From positions 434,001-498,000 of the forward strand of contig JANBVO010000015.1 in assembly GCA_030052745.1 (NCBI GenBank): a stretch of 64,000 nt of DNA. Direction: 5' to 3'. The first letter of the stretch is position 1; every line of letters starts with the position of its first letter. The translations under genes and the position numbers were made by a program. Below the pieces are notes generated by a model. It ran no database searches. It saw only the letters and a program-made list of their open reading frames with translations, and was not told where the DNA came from. The DNA is from Pleurostoma richardsiae (lineage: Eukaryota; Ascomycota; Sordariomycetes; Calosphaeriales; Pleurostomataceae). Below are positions 1-10,829 of this stretch, one piece after another.

Positions 1-1494
1 CTGATGAGTCGGTTGCACTTGACCAAGTTCGTTGGCGTGACAGTGTTCGTGCACCCCTGCAAAGACATGAAAAACCTTGGTCAACCTATGCTGACACAAC
101 CCGTCCTTGAAGTGTCATATGGGGCATGATCTGCATGTGCCTTGCAGCGCCAAAGAACTTCGCCGGCTTTGCTGCCGTGCGATTCCTTCTCGGGTTCTCC
201 GAGGGAGCTGTCTCGCCTGCCTTCATCACCATTACTAGTATTTGGTACCGCAAGGACGAGCATGCCCTCCGTACGGCGTAAGTGTCACGGTTCCCCCAAA
301 ACATACACCTTCAAATTACAGTGGCTCACTTATGTGCGTGCCGATGTAGCCTCTGGATCACGATGAACGGCCTGGCCCAGGTAGTCGGCTCCCTGCTCAT
401 GTACGGCGTGGCCAAGAACGGCTCTCTGTCCCTTGCCCCTTGGCGGACACTGTTCCTCATCTGCGGCGCCATGACGATGGCAGCCGGTGTTGTCTTCTTC
501 TTCCTCATGCCCAACGGGCCCCGCGACGCATGGTTCCTAGACGAGAGGCAGAAGCAGGTCCTCTCCATGCGCATGGCCAAGGACCGCGAGGGCGGCGACA
601 AGACGAGCTTCTCGCTGAGACAGCTCAAGGAGACCATGCTCGATCCTAAGGCGTGGTGCGTCTTCTGGTTTGGCGTGCTCGTTACCATGCAGTCGCCCGT
701 CTTAACGGTACGTCTACAGACCCCGTCTTCCACGCCACCTTCAAAAATGAACCTGCCCTCTTATTTTCTGTATGCTGATGACCACCCAGTTCGCATCCCT
801 TGTTATCAAGAATATCGGCTACACCAAGTTTGAGACCATGCTCTACACCGCGCCCTCCGGCGCTGTCCAGATTGCCCTCGTCTGGATCGGTGTTCTCGGG
901 TGCACGATCTTCCCTCGAAACCGAACACTAGTTGCGCTTGCTCTTGTCATCCCACCTCTCGTCGGCAACGCGCTCTTGCTCCGTCTGTCCCTCAATGCGG
1001 GATGGGGCATGATCGCCTCTTCCTGGCTGGTAAGTCCTGACGACGAATTATCCCCGGCATGCTCCGTCAAAGACTTGCTCCCGCTAACCTGCTCGTAACA
1101 ACATCAGGCATCCTGCATTACTGCGCCGTGGTTCATCTTGATCTCCCTCACCGCCTCGAACGTCAAGGGCAACACCAAACGTGCAATTGTCAACGCCATG
1201 TTCTTCATCGGTTACTGCGCTGGCTGCATCGGTGCGCCGCAGCTGTGGACCGAGAAGCCGCGGTATTTCAAGGGTGTGGTGACTGGTCTGGTCACCTGGG
1301 TGCTCCTCGTCATTACCATCGTCACGTACAGGACCCTGTGCGTGGTTGACAACAAGAAGAGGGACGCCACGGTGGGCGCGGCTGCCGACACGACGGACCA
1401 CAGCATGCAGGGCGAAATCCTCCTCGACGAGACGGGCAACCCGGTTTCGGATATCACGGACAAGGAGGATCCGGAGTTCCGCTATAGCTGGTAG
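1..1494 (+). CDS. MFS transporter, Dal5 (allantoate permease) type, 5'-truncated
   Basis: Anion:cation symporter of the fungal Dal5/TNA1 group, a plasma-membrane carrier for small organic anions such as vitamins, ureides or dipeptides; the substrate cannot be read from sequence. The N-terminal half lies before the window. Exons by splice consensus: <1..44, 113..277, 350..707, 790..1029, 1108..1494. All junctions keep frame, giving the runs VGVTVVIWGMICMCLAA, RFLLGFSEGAVSPAF and YTKFETMLYTAPSGAVQ, all typical of the family. Several hydrophobic helices are visible. The C-terminal tail is charged and ends PEFRYSW. The next gene is convergent. It is similar in type to the nine-exon carrier at 23028-25065, but I see no sign of a recent duplication. 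Confidence is high for the family and low for the substrate. Confidence 0.88.
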
Positions 1495-2082
1495 ACGACC
1501 TACGTTGTCCATTCGTATCAAGGCAGGACATCATGTGCGTGTGTCGACACATGTTCGTCTGTTATTACCATGTTTAGTTGTGGTCTCGTGGGGTTTTCTC
1601 TTTGTATTGAGAAGTCGCGAAAACCACGTTGTACATATATCGGCCTGCCGTGCATTGGCAATGAGTAGCCAGATATCTCCGGCCACCTAGGAAATGCAGA
1701 ATACTTCCACCGCACAAACCCTGAACCCACGGAACCAACCTCTGATCAATCTAAAGGTCATACTCCCAGTGACTACGTAGAATGAAGTTCTCGTTGAACT
1801 TCGTAATTCTTTCCATGAGGCTAGAAGGTGGCCTGCCTACTCTATAACTGCACGTCCATCGGATAATATCATAGGCCCTACATTAGCAGACAAGGTAAAG
1901 AGTTCTATCAAAGGAACAATGAAAATCACACGAGAACGAAAGGAGGCGAGTTTTAGGATTCTTATCATAGTTTTCCTCGTAGCTTTCCTCAGCACTGCTT
2001 TCTTGCGACGCCAGGATTTTTAACTAATGGAGACACAGAGAGACTTTTACACATTTTCCTTTCTCGTTCACAGAACTATCCG
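1495..2082. other. intergenic, convergent 3' ends
   Basis: This is the shared 3' region of the Dal5-type transporter (plus) and the GMC oxidoreductase (minus). It is moderately AT-rich, and no gene, repeat or RNA is recognisable. Confidence 0.6.
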
Positions 2083-4154
2083 TTATAGCCCCAGGATCAC
2101 ATCAGCAGCCTTCTCGCTAAGCATATAGACAGGCACGGCGAGGAAAAACCCCGGAATCTTGGGGAAAGCCGATGCATCCACAACCCTGAGGTTGTCCACT
2201 CCAATGACCCGGAACTGCGAGTCCAGCACCGCCGCCGGGTCGCTCGTCGCCCCGATGGGCGCCGTGCAGCACGCGTGGTGGCCCCACGCCTCGTCACGAA
2301 TCCACGTCTCCATCGGCGTCCCCGCGGTCACCCCTGGGCCGGGCCAGACCTCCGTGAACCCGCCCACGGACGAGAGCATTCCGCGCGTGAACGCCATACC
2401 CTCAGCTACCGCCTTGACGTCCAGCAGACCTGTCGCCGGGTCTGCGAAGGAGTTGAAGTCCACCAGCGGCATATCACGCGGGTCCGTCGACCGGAGCCGC
2501 ACCGTCCCTGCCCGGTTGCGACTATGCGCCTTCAGCGTCAGCCACGACCAGTGCTGCGCGTCTGCCGTCCCCTCCGCCGCGTAGCCCTCATAGTAACCCT
2601 TGAAAGACACCGGCGCCCCGAGGATGAAGAGGTCCGGGTCGTCGCTGGCGGCTGCAGACGACGACTTCTTGACGATGGCTATGGCGAGGCCGTTCGAGGC
2701 GTACACGCCCTTGAGGTCCGGTGTAAGTCCGTTTTGCCATCGGACCAGGCACGGGTCGTCGGGTGTGCGGTAGAAAGTGCAGTCATGCGTGACGACGAAG
2801 TCCGTGTCCGCCTTGCCAATCACTGTCGTCTCGTACCGATCCTGCAGGTTGGTGCCCACGCCGGGGCGATCGGCGAGGACGCGGATGCCAAGGGCTTGCA
2901 GCTCCGCGCGGGGGCCGATACCGCTCAGCTTAAGCAACTGCGGCGTGTTGAACGATCCGGCCGCGAGGATCACCTCGCCCGATGCGGTCGCCGAGCCCGC
3001 GGTCCCACTTCCGGCTCCGCCGGCGCGGGGATCGGCTCGGTACAGGCTCTCACCGTGGATGAAATTCACGCCGACGGCCTTGGGCCGGGCGCCGCTCGTG
3101 TCGAACCGCACCTTGGTGACGAGAGTATTGAGCAGCAGGTCGAGATGATATTTCCGCGAACCGTCCGGATTCACCGCATTAGCCGTGTCAAGAATGAAGT
3201 TGCGTGGATTGGCCCGAAAGCCGTTGTCAGTCGCAATAGGCATCTGGTACACTCCCTGCGTGGAGTCTCTGGTAGCTGTGCCTGCATTGAGGTCAGTGAG
3301 GAGGACGCCCGCGAGCCCCGTGACGGAGGTGATCAGGTTCGTGAGCAGCCCGCCCTGACCCATGGCCTGTGCGGCGTTGAGGACGATCCTCAGCAGCTTC
3401 GAGTCTTCGACGACGAGAGTGAGTGACGTCAGGCTGGTGGTGAGCCAGCCACTGAACCCATGGCCCGCCACGCTGTTAGGCAGGTAGGAGCAGTTCTCGA
3501 GGCGCTGAAAGTAGCCTCGCATATTCGAAGCCGCCCATGAGCTGTCCCCAGTAAGGCTAGCGATGCCGTTCCAGTCGCTGGCGTGTGGGTACACCGTAAT
3601 CAGAGCGTTGTGGGCACTGCACCCGCCCAGTGCCCCAGCTCGCGGGTAGAGGATGCCCTTAGGCTTGGAGCCGGCCGGCGGGCTCTTCCCGATGTACAAA
3701 CCACCTGACGGAGTGGTGTAGGTCATCTTCGAGTCCTGTTTCTGGGCGGTGAGGTTGCTATAGTGGTTGACATAATAGTTCCATCTCATCGGCTCATACT
3801 CGGTCGACTGGAGACTCAGGGCTGGCACCTGATACGGGATAGCATCGCCCTGGTCCTCGCCGGCATCGATGAGGAGCACGGTCTTGCCCGCAATGGCAAG
3901 TCGAGCTGCGAGGGGGCCTCCCCCAGGCCCAGAACCAACGACGATATAGTCATAGGTGTCAAGTAGGTCAGAAGGTGACACCTCCCGCCGCTGGTAGTGT
4001 GGTGGCCTGTGACACGCAGTCCGGTTAGCTGACTGGACCATTATAATGAAGCTTCCACCAAGTTCGTGATGGACTCATGACCAATGTCATATACTCACGC
4101 TGAAAGAGCCAGCCTCACAAAGGCGACAAAGGCGCAGAACCTCGTCAGCAGCAT
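2083..4154 (-). CDS. GMC oxidoreductase, secreted
   Basis: FAD-dependent alcohol/sugar oxidase or dehydrogenase of the glucose-methanol-choline family. Two exons, 4154..4099 and 4006..2083, give about 659 aa. The start at 4154 is chosen because a short first exon encodes a hydrophobic leader (MLLTRFCAFVAFVRLALSA) followed by GTGAGT, and joins in frame to the mature sequence just before the Rossmann motif VVGSGPGGGPLAARL (about residues 41-55). An ATG at 4041 would remove this signal peptide. The C-terminal GMC signature has the catalytic His at about 596 in GHHACCTAPIG. The second active-site position, commonly His or Asn, falls in IPGFFLAVPVYML and appears to be Phe, as in a known fungal sub-branch. 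Other family members include aryl-alcohol oxidases and choline dehydrogenase-like enzymes. The exact substrate is unknown. Confidence 0.92.
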
Positions 4155-5345
4155 CTTGCACTCTGTTTCCTAGTGTCACTCGAGACTGGAGGTGCCTACA
4201 TCCTTGGACTTCGGCAGAGCGTTGAGGGGAAAGAGACCTATTTAGCTTTTAAGGCCACAGGCGCGTTCCGGGGCCTTTGCAGCAAAGTAGCCACTGGGCT
4301 TTGGTCCTGCAACCGCCCATGTGGACTGACTCCTAGACATGTTTCAATAGTCCTCCCGAGATTAGGGAGACCCGAAGGCGCTGCTGGGCCTGCGGCTGAC
4401 TGCCCTAGCGCATGCATCGCTGGCTACCTTTAACTTAGCTACAGAGCACGCGATAATGAGACAGCTGCCTAGGTTAACTGCTTAGCGCAATGTGGCGGCT
4501 TTGCAGGCGACCTGTGTTTGCTGGCCGGGGCCATACGGCGGGAAAGCTCCCTTTTTTGCCTTGGCGTCATGGTGTAGAGGGCGCCGACCTGGGAGACCGG
4601 CCGGTGCTAGTGGCCGGGGCATCACGGATGACTACGTCTAGTGCGCCCGACGCCATTCCGGATAGCTGGGAAAAGGCACTATCTTGCAGCGGATTCGCTT
4701 TCTCGTGTTGTTAGTTTTTGACGGGGGCGAAGGGAGGCTGGTTCTGCGTGAGAGTCAGTTCCGAGCCATTCGTGCCGTTGCCGGGCTTGGGTACTCACTC
4801 GTACGGAATGATGCTCCGCACATGTATGGAGTTTTTGACAACGACTGGTGGATGGTCCCAAGGGTCTCTTGGCTGGCGACTGATCCGGGCTTCTGCATGG
4901 GGCCTTGGTGGACCTGGCGCGCCTCAGGGATGGAATGTCAGGTCTCGGGATTCAGCAGTGGCCACCAGCTGCCTTAGCGAGGTTGGAGGCGTCTACTTAT
5001 TGGAAAAGAAACAAGATGAAGAGCCATTCACACCACGCCCCTGCGACCAGTGGCAGCTCGCACTTCCCCAGGAAAAGCGAAACGGGGACAGGTGAGCCAG
5101 TGGACTGACGGGCAAATGGCACTATTAGCTGTCTGGCTGACTCGGTGGCGTCGCCAACAATACCAGGGCGCACACTGACATATGCACGTCTAACTAGCGC
5201 GTGCAAGGGAAAGGGGGCGGCCTTTTGACACCCCCTGGAGATAGGCAGGTATCGCAGAACAATGACATCTATTGAGCTGCGGCTGGCTTCAGCCCCGTAT
5301 TGACTCCTCCGTATGCCGATGCCATTTCACATCCCCATGGCCCCA
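4155..5345. other. intergenic, upstream of the GMC gene
   Basis: About 1.2 kb between the GMC start and the stop of the next minus-strand gene. It is GC-rich without coding bias; short open frames on both strands show no domain, signal peptide or intron-joined continuation. It presumably holds the GMC promoter and the 3' end of the transporter. I see no clear TATA box or repeat. Confidence 0.5.
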
Positions 5346-7052
5346 TTAGCGCATGGCGTTCCTGCTCATTGCCCTGATCCTTGCACCATATCTATACAGG
5401 AGGAACGGTACGGGGGCCATGAGGGTGGCTAGCGCAGCTGGGATAGTTAGCGCCCTGTGCGGGCCTAGTTCCTCGTACATGGGGACGGAGGCGGGGATCA
5501 CAGCGCCAGCGACGACGTATCGGACGCATGTCATGAAGGCGAGCGCCGAGGCGGAGTGCACCCCGTACACAAAGCAGGTATAGAGGAAGGTGGTGGTAAA
5601 GATCGTGACCAGGCCATAGCCGAAGAGCGCCGAGCCGACGATGGGCACCCAAATGCTGATATCGTGCTAGCAGCGTAATTGAAGGTCAGCGACGATTGAG
5701 CAAACGCGTGCCCAGGGAATGGTCTTTTTGAGATCTTGAAGTCTACTTACGTAGCAAGTCCATGCCAGCCACCATAAGGAGATTGGCAACAGGATGGAGC
5801 CGCCCAGCATGCCGTACCACAGACACACCTCGGGCGTTAAAGTCCCGGTGGCAGCAGCCTTCTTAGCCCAGCCGTAGACGAGTGGAATAAGCGGTAGTGC
5901 TGCAAGATCTCCGACGAGCAACGCCACCCACAGGATGAATGTCAGGGATTGGGAGATGCCGTACGTCTGCTGGAAGATGTAAGGGTACCCATTGAGAAAA
6001 GTGAACAGTACGAAGTAGATAATCGTCAAATAGAAGGTGAAGACGAGGATGATGGGCTCGGTGTAAGTCATGAGGAAGGGCCGGTAGACATTGACCAGCA
6101 GTCTCCGGCTCAGGCCGTGGACAGTGGCGTGCTCGTCATCCACCTGGTAGCGATGGTCACCGGTGAGGTCGCGCAGGTGCTTGGCGCGCCACTCCAGGAG
6201 CACCGGACTGTACGTCTCGGGCTGGAACAAGAAAACGTAGACTAGGACCACGCCGGCGATGATCAGGGAGACCCAGTCGGCCCAGCGAAACCCGATCTGC
6301 GGAAGATAGGCCCCGATGATGGGGCCGACAATGGGGCCGGCATACGACGTCATGGCGCCGACCGGCACGCAAAAGACCATCTCCAGCGGAGTCCACATGT
6401 CCGCGATGGTTCCACCGGCAGCCGTCATGGGCGTCGAGCCGAAGAATCCCGTCAGGAAACGAAACGTGATAGCCGCGCCGAAGTTGGGTGCCAGAGCCTT
6501 GGCCATTATGAAGAGCATGAAGACGACAAAGGTGGTCATGTACATAGAGTTGCGCCCAAATGTCTCCGACACAGTGCCAGCGAAGAGAGCACCCACACCA
6601 GTCCCAAGGAGGTACATGCCCGTCGTCATGGAACCCGCGATAGGGCCGATGCCGTAGTGCTCGTTGAAGGCGAAAGCGACTGGCGCATCGATGGATGAGG
6701 GGATGGTGATGGCTAAGGTCAGGAGGCACACGGCAAGGGTACACGCCCATTTCTCGAGCCTGCTCCAGTTGTGAGGATTCAGCGGATCCCCGTCCTTCCA
6801 GCCAACCAGGTATGTCACGCTGCCGTCGTGTGCTGTTGGACGCGATACTGTGACCCCTGGAATTCCTGGTAAGTCGTCGCCAGTGGCCTTCTCCGGATCA
6901 CTCCCCAAGTCGATGTGGTCGTCCTCTCTCTCGTGATTGCCAGCTATGGATGTGCCCGTCGAAGAGTCGGTCACGGCTGAGTTTGTCTGACTCCGTGCAA
7001 GTTCATCTTGCACGGCCGCTCGCATACGACGGTACTGGAGGAGTGATTGCAT
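5346..7052 (-). CDS. MFS drug:H+ antiporter, DHA1 family (12 TM)
   Basis: Proton-coupled exporter of the DHA1 group, related to fungal polyamine and multidrug carriers. Two exons, 7052..5751 and 5666..5346 (84-nt intron, GTAAGT donor), give about 540 aa. A hydrophilic N-terminal tail of about 95 residues ends in the family hallmark GDPLNPHNWSRLEKW. Twelve hydrophobic segments follow, with the DHA1 motif in GTVSETFGRNSMYM after the second helix and an antiporter-like GPIVGPIIGAYL. The last exon carries the final helices. It is transcribed away from the Myb gene across a 667-bp shared upstream region, so co-regulation is possible. The substrate is not deducible. Confidence 0.92.
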
Positions 7053-7719
7053 GATGGCTCATTGATAAAAGAAAGAGAAGTCCTAGGAAATTCGCGTCGT
7101 ATAATTATTCTGGTGCTCCAGAGGAGAGGAGGGTGTTAAAAGGAAAGCACCCGCATTGCTTACACTTTGGATGTCCATTTGTAAGTCAAACCACTCTATT
7201 GACAGGAGTCGCCAATGGAGGCGCTCTGCAAGTCCTCGAATAGCCCACATCACAACTCCTAGGGGAGTAGTCGTCCGATTCAACATTCCCTACTGATAGA
7301 TCTTGCGAATACGTTGAACTAGACTCTAAGCAGATGCACTCGCTGGTTTGAGACCCACCGCGGTCAAGATCCAGGCCCACCGGAGTTAGGATCGAGCTCA
7401 CTCCTGCAGTAGTCTACTATGCAGTAACTCCGGTTTGCCCCTGCTCCTGCAGCGCGGGTTGTGAGTGTATGGCCCACTACTCGAACTCTACACTACGCGC
7501 ATGGTCCACTCGGAGTGAAAGGACAAGCGAAATCGCCAGGTCAAGCTGACTCCTCCACTCTACTCCGCCTCCCCACGTCGTTGACAGCGCGTGATTGACT
7601 TCCGAAGAGACTGACTGTACTCGGATGCCGCAATTCTTCCTTCCTTGCTACCATTAACAATAGCTTTACGAGTTATACAAGCTGCCCCTGACTTTATTAG
7701 GTGCATCCGAAAGTCTACC
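7053..7719. promoter_or_regulatory. divergent promoter region, DHA1 transporter / Myb factor
   Basis: A 667-bp region between two divergent start codons. It contains a perfect 10-bp inverted repeat (annotated separately) and two copies of CTCCTGCAG, at 7401-7409 and 7444-7452. That makes it the most structured promoter in the window. No clear TATA box is seen. Confidence 0.55.
7379..7434. repeat. inverted repeat ACCGGAGTTA ... TAACTCCGGT
   Basis: The arms at 7379-7388 and 7425-7434 are exact reverse complements, separated by 36 bp. The spacer holds a smaller near-palindrome around GTAGTCTAC (about 7410-7418). Each arm carries a CGG/CCG half-site of the kind bound by Zn2Cys6 dimers, although the spacing is larger than usual for such sites. 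Confidence 0.6.
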
Positions 7720-8969
7720 ATGGCTCAGCGTTCCAATTGCGCTTATAATACGCCAGAACATACATCCGAGGTGCTCACTCTGAGGCCCACAGAGATAGTC
7801 CACACGGGCCGGTGGTCCGCAGCAGAGGACGGGCGCCTGCGGGATGCCGTCGTCCGGCATGGAACGCGCTGGACCGCTGTGGCGGGCGAGGTCGGCACCC
7901 GTAACGGCGAGCAGTGTGCGAAGCGATGGAACGACAACCTCAACCCAGCCCTAGACCACAGCACTTGGTCTGCCGACGAGGTAATGCGTCCACTCTGCCT
8001 CTTCCCTTTTTATCATATCTCTGCTCCTCTGCTAGTGATGATTATAGGCGAGGAGGGCGAAACATAGCAAATCCCAAACAGAAGGGATCCAAGGTGGCTG
8101 ATATGACTGTTACACAGGATAGAAACCTCCTTTCGATCGTGGCCATTCATGGACACAACTGGAAGCTTATAGCCGAGAAATTCCTTCAAAGGCGCGCACC
8201 ACTCTCGATCAAGAATCGCTATGCACTGCTGATGCGCCGCCAAAAGCGACAAGCCCCGAGGCACCAACATCATCGGCCTTCAACAGCTGAGTCCCGCAAC
8301 CACCAGCTGACGCTGATACGCACCCCACCGTCCGAGGACATCCACCTTCCTTGCAGCTTCGACATCGTCGCCGTCAACCCCAAGAGCGACTCCAGCTCCC
8401 CATTCCCAGACCAAGACCGCGGGTCGACCGTACCCGGAAGTTTCACTCATCTAGGCGCTGACTCTGCCACACTTTCATCTGGGGTTGGTACCAATAGCGG
8501 TAAACCGTTAATAACTTCTTGCGCGGTAGACCTTTCCGAGCTGCCTTTAACAACCACAGCGACAGGCGCTATGCAGGATAACCGGACGACCTCGAACCAA
8601 TTCATCCTACCAGCAACCATGAGCAACATCAGGCAGATCTCTGGCGACAGCCAACCCCAGGGCGAGGATCTCACCACGCACACCGGATGGGATGGACATG
8701 CCCTTTGCGACGGGATTGACCTTGGAAGTTTATTCGGCGGCGCTGACCTGTCCAGCTATCCCGAGGAAGCCGCTAGTAAGCTGTTCAATACAGGAGGGAC
8801 ACGGTCAGGATCCTCCGATGACGATCCCAAGGGGGTCGAGTTCTCTGTTACATGCTCCCGGTCCAAACTGAAGGCTATGGTCTGCCACGTCTTCGAAGGC
8901 GCCATGTCAGAAACGGCGGGATTGTCCGACGAGGAACCAGTAACTGTCACCTTGCGACTCAGAAGGTGA
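7720..8969 (+). CDS. two-repeat Myb-like DNA-binding protein
   Basis: Probable nuclear transcription regulator. Two exons, 7720..7980 and 8118..8969 (137-nt intron), give about 370 aa. The start at 7720 has a good context (ACCATGG); the frame is open further upstream but without an ATG. Repeat 1 is at about residues 28-78, with Trp at GRWSAAED and TRWTAVAG and the ending RWNDNLNP. Repeat 2 begins TWSADEDRNLL, a motif produced only by the chosen splice, and continues with HNWKLIAEKF and IKNRYALL. This arrangement resembles fungal FlbD/BAS1-like two-repeat Myb proteins. The rest is Ser/Thr-rich and low-complexity, with no recognisable domain. It is divergent from a DHA1 transporter. The target genes are unknown. 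Confidence 0.85.
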
Positions 8970-9274
8970 TTGCTTCTGCCACGTGGCGGACAAAAAGTGC
9001 AATGAGGCTGTTCAAATGCGAGATTACTCTCTCTGGAGTTTTCAGAGACATGGCATTCGTAGAGATAAGAAGCGCCTCTCGTGATCATCTTTGTTTAGGC
9101 AACGGAGTCAAATATGAAGGAGCTCGAAGCGAATGGTAGTGCAGCGTCGCGGACGAACCGGCCCGGCAAGCACGCAAGGGATACATCGTTATACCATACG
9201 CTTTTCAACCGCGTTGGCGAGAAGTAACTAAAAAGAAGCAAAAATTGAAGAACTCGATCGTCGCTAGGGAATTG
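8970..9274. other. short intergenic
   Basis: 3' flank of the Myb gene and 3' flank of tRNA-Lys. It holds only the Pol III T-runs described below. Confidence 0.5.
9240..9244 (-). terminator. Pol III T5 terminator candidate for tRNA-Lys
   Basis: A T5 run on the minus strand, about 30 nt past the tRNA 3' end. A second T5 lies at 9230-9234. Confidence 0.6.
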
Positions 9275-9375
9275 AGCCCTACGTGGGGGTCGAACCCACA
9301 ACCTTGAGATATCATGAGTCTCCGCCCTGAGGCGGGATTAAGAGTCTCACGCTCTACCGATTGAGCTAGCAAGGC
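9275..9375 (-). tRNA. tRNA-Lys(CUU) with intron
   Basis: Complete cloverleaf. Acceptor GCCTTGC pairs with GTAGGGC using G-T wobbles. D-arm is GCTC/GAGC, anticodon stem TGAGA/TCTCA, loop CTCTTA-A with anticodon CTT at 9342-9340, and T-arm GTGGG/CCCAC around TTCGACC. A 28-nt intron (9338-9311) sits at the canonical position after nucleotide 37. The mature length is 73 including the discriminator. Box A and box B are intact. Confidence 0.95.
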
Positions 9376-9740
9376 GAGATTGTTCCTCGGTTGTTGGAGG
9401 TCGGGGCACAACAATTTCCTCTCATCTAGCTTAGCTGCTAGGAGACGGGGAATGGCGGAATAGAAAACTAGGAATTTGCATGTGTCCAAGTGGGTTTCCA
9501 GTCCCCCCAAACCCCCAATCGGAGATTGTCCCTGCGGGAGTTGACGTAATAGACTGCAGGCTGTTTCTGATCCTGTGTAGTAAACACTGTAACAATGATG
9601 TTACAGAGATGAATACTGCTCGACGCTAGAGAGTTGTCTCGTTTACGTTCATAGCCTAGCATCAAGGACGATTAAACTTTTGCTTTGTTGTCGATTGGCT
9701 CCGGTGAAGAAGATAAACAGAGGCCATCTAGCAGGAAAGA
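9376..9740. other. intergenic, tRNA-Lys 5' flank and gluconokinase promoter
   Basis: A 365-bp gap with the 5' flank of tRNA-Lys and the upstream region of the kinase gene. No element is recognised. Confidence 0.5.
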
Positions 9741-10404
9741 ATGGGCAAATCCGAAGAGGTGCAATCGCGAGAGCGGTATCGGTATATCATCTTCGTCACT
9801 GGTCCGACTGCCTGTGGAAAGACCACCGTCGCCAAGGTTGTTGCAGATGACCTTGGGTTGACCTATCTAGAGGGTGATGATGTGAGCTGTGTTCCCAGCA
9901 GCTCCGCCGCAGGCTGCTGTATCCCTTGTCCGAGGAAGGCCTTGCTTCTGACCTCCTCGGCAGTTCCATCCCAAGGCCAATGTCGAGAAGATGCATCACG
10001 GGGAGCCCCTGACAGACACCGACCGCTGGGACTGGCTTCACGCCCTTCGAGATCATGAAACGATGCACCCCTCCGATCAGAAGTCCCAGCACCTCGTCAT
10101 AACTTGCTCCGCCCTGAAGCGGGAATACCGTGACGTCCTCCGCGAAGGCGGAGAGAAGACTCCCGACCTTCGCGTCCGCTTTCTCTACCTAGACGCGCCT
10201 GAGGCTGTCCTCCGAGAGCGCGCCGCGGAGCGGAAGGGTCATTTCGCAGGCGCGGACCTAGTGCGCTCGCAGTTTGAGGCGCTGGAGAGGCCCGCGGAAG
10301 ATGAGGTTGATGTTGTACTCCTTGATGTAAATCGTGCGGAGCAGGAGGCGCGGCGGGATGCAGTTGACTGTGTCAAGCATATACTAAGCGAGAGCGATAA
10401 GTAG
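9741..10404 (+). CDS. gluconokinase (EC 2.7.1.12)
   Basis: Phosphorylates D-gluconate to 6-phosphogluconate with ATP, feeding the oxidative pentose phosphate pathway; cytosolic. Exons 9741..9881 and 9964..10404 (82-nt intron) give 193 aa, the usual length for the GntK/shikimate-kinase-like fold. P-loop GPTACGKTT is at about 21-29, EGDD follows at about 44-47, and exon 2 opens with FHPKANVEKM, which matches the family's substrate-binding stretch. Further matches are ITCSALKREYRDVLR and FLYLDAP. It looks like a housekeeping gene and has no evident link to its neighbours. Confidence 0.93.
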
Positions 10405-10829
10405 GCGTCGGAAGACCGTCTATGGCGGTGTTGGTGCTTAGTAGCTCGTGTTCGGGAAGAAATCGCTGCGCTGGCCCTATCAACTAGAGTGGCCCTCAGT
10501 CAGATGATAATCATGGACACCGCATACTAGAGTGAATGAGCCAGTCATTCATGGATATGTGCTTGACAGCCACAGGAAAGGCTCTGCTCGGAAGAAATTG
10601 AAGCGCCTAATAAGCGCCCGCGGCCGGATGGACCAGTACGGTATTGGGCCATACCACCACAGCGTGGACTGGTTGCAAATATCGTGCATCACGCGAAGAT
10701 ATATCTGCTCAGGTAGAGAGTAGATTACGTTTACTGTTCTGTTGGCACGTAACCAGACACGCTACAGGATAATCGCAATAACGCTGGCCCTGAGCCGACC
10801 TAATCTTCTAAGTATCCATAAATAGAGAA
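10405..10829. other. intergenic, convergent 3' ends
   Basis: A 425-bp region between the stops of the kinase and the minus-strand Zn2Cys6 gene. One short open frame shows no family character. Confidence 0.5.

Noticed and set aside
2275-3426. 383-codon open frame on the plus strand opposite the GMC gene
   Set aside because: It is the antisense shadow of a GC-rich coding region; composition is Arg-rich and no domain is seen.
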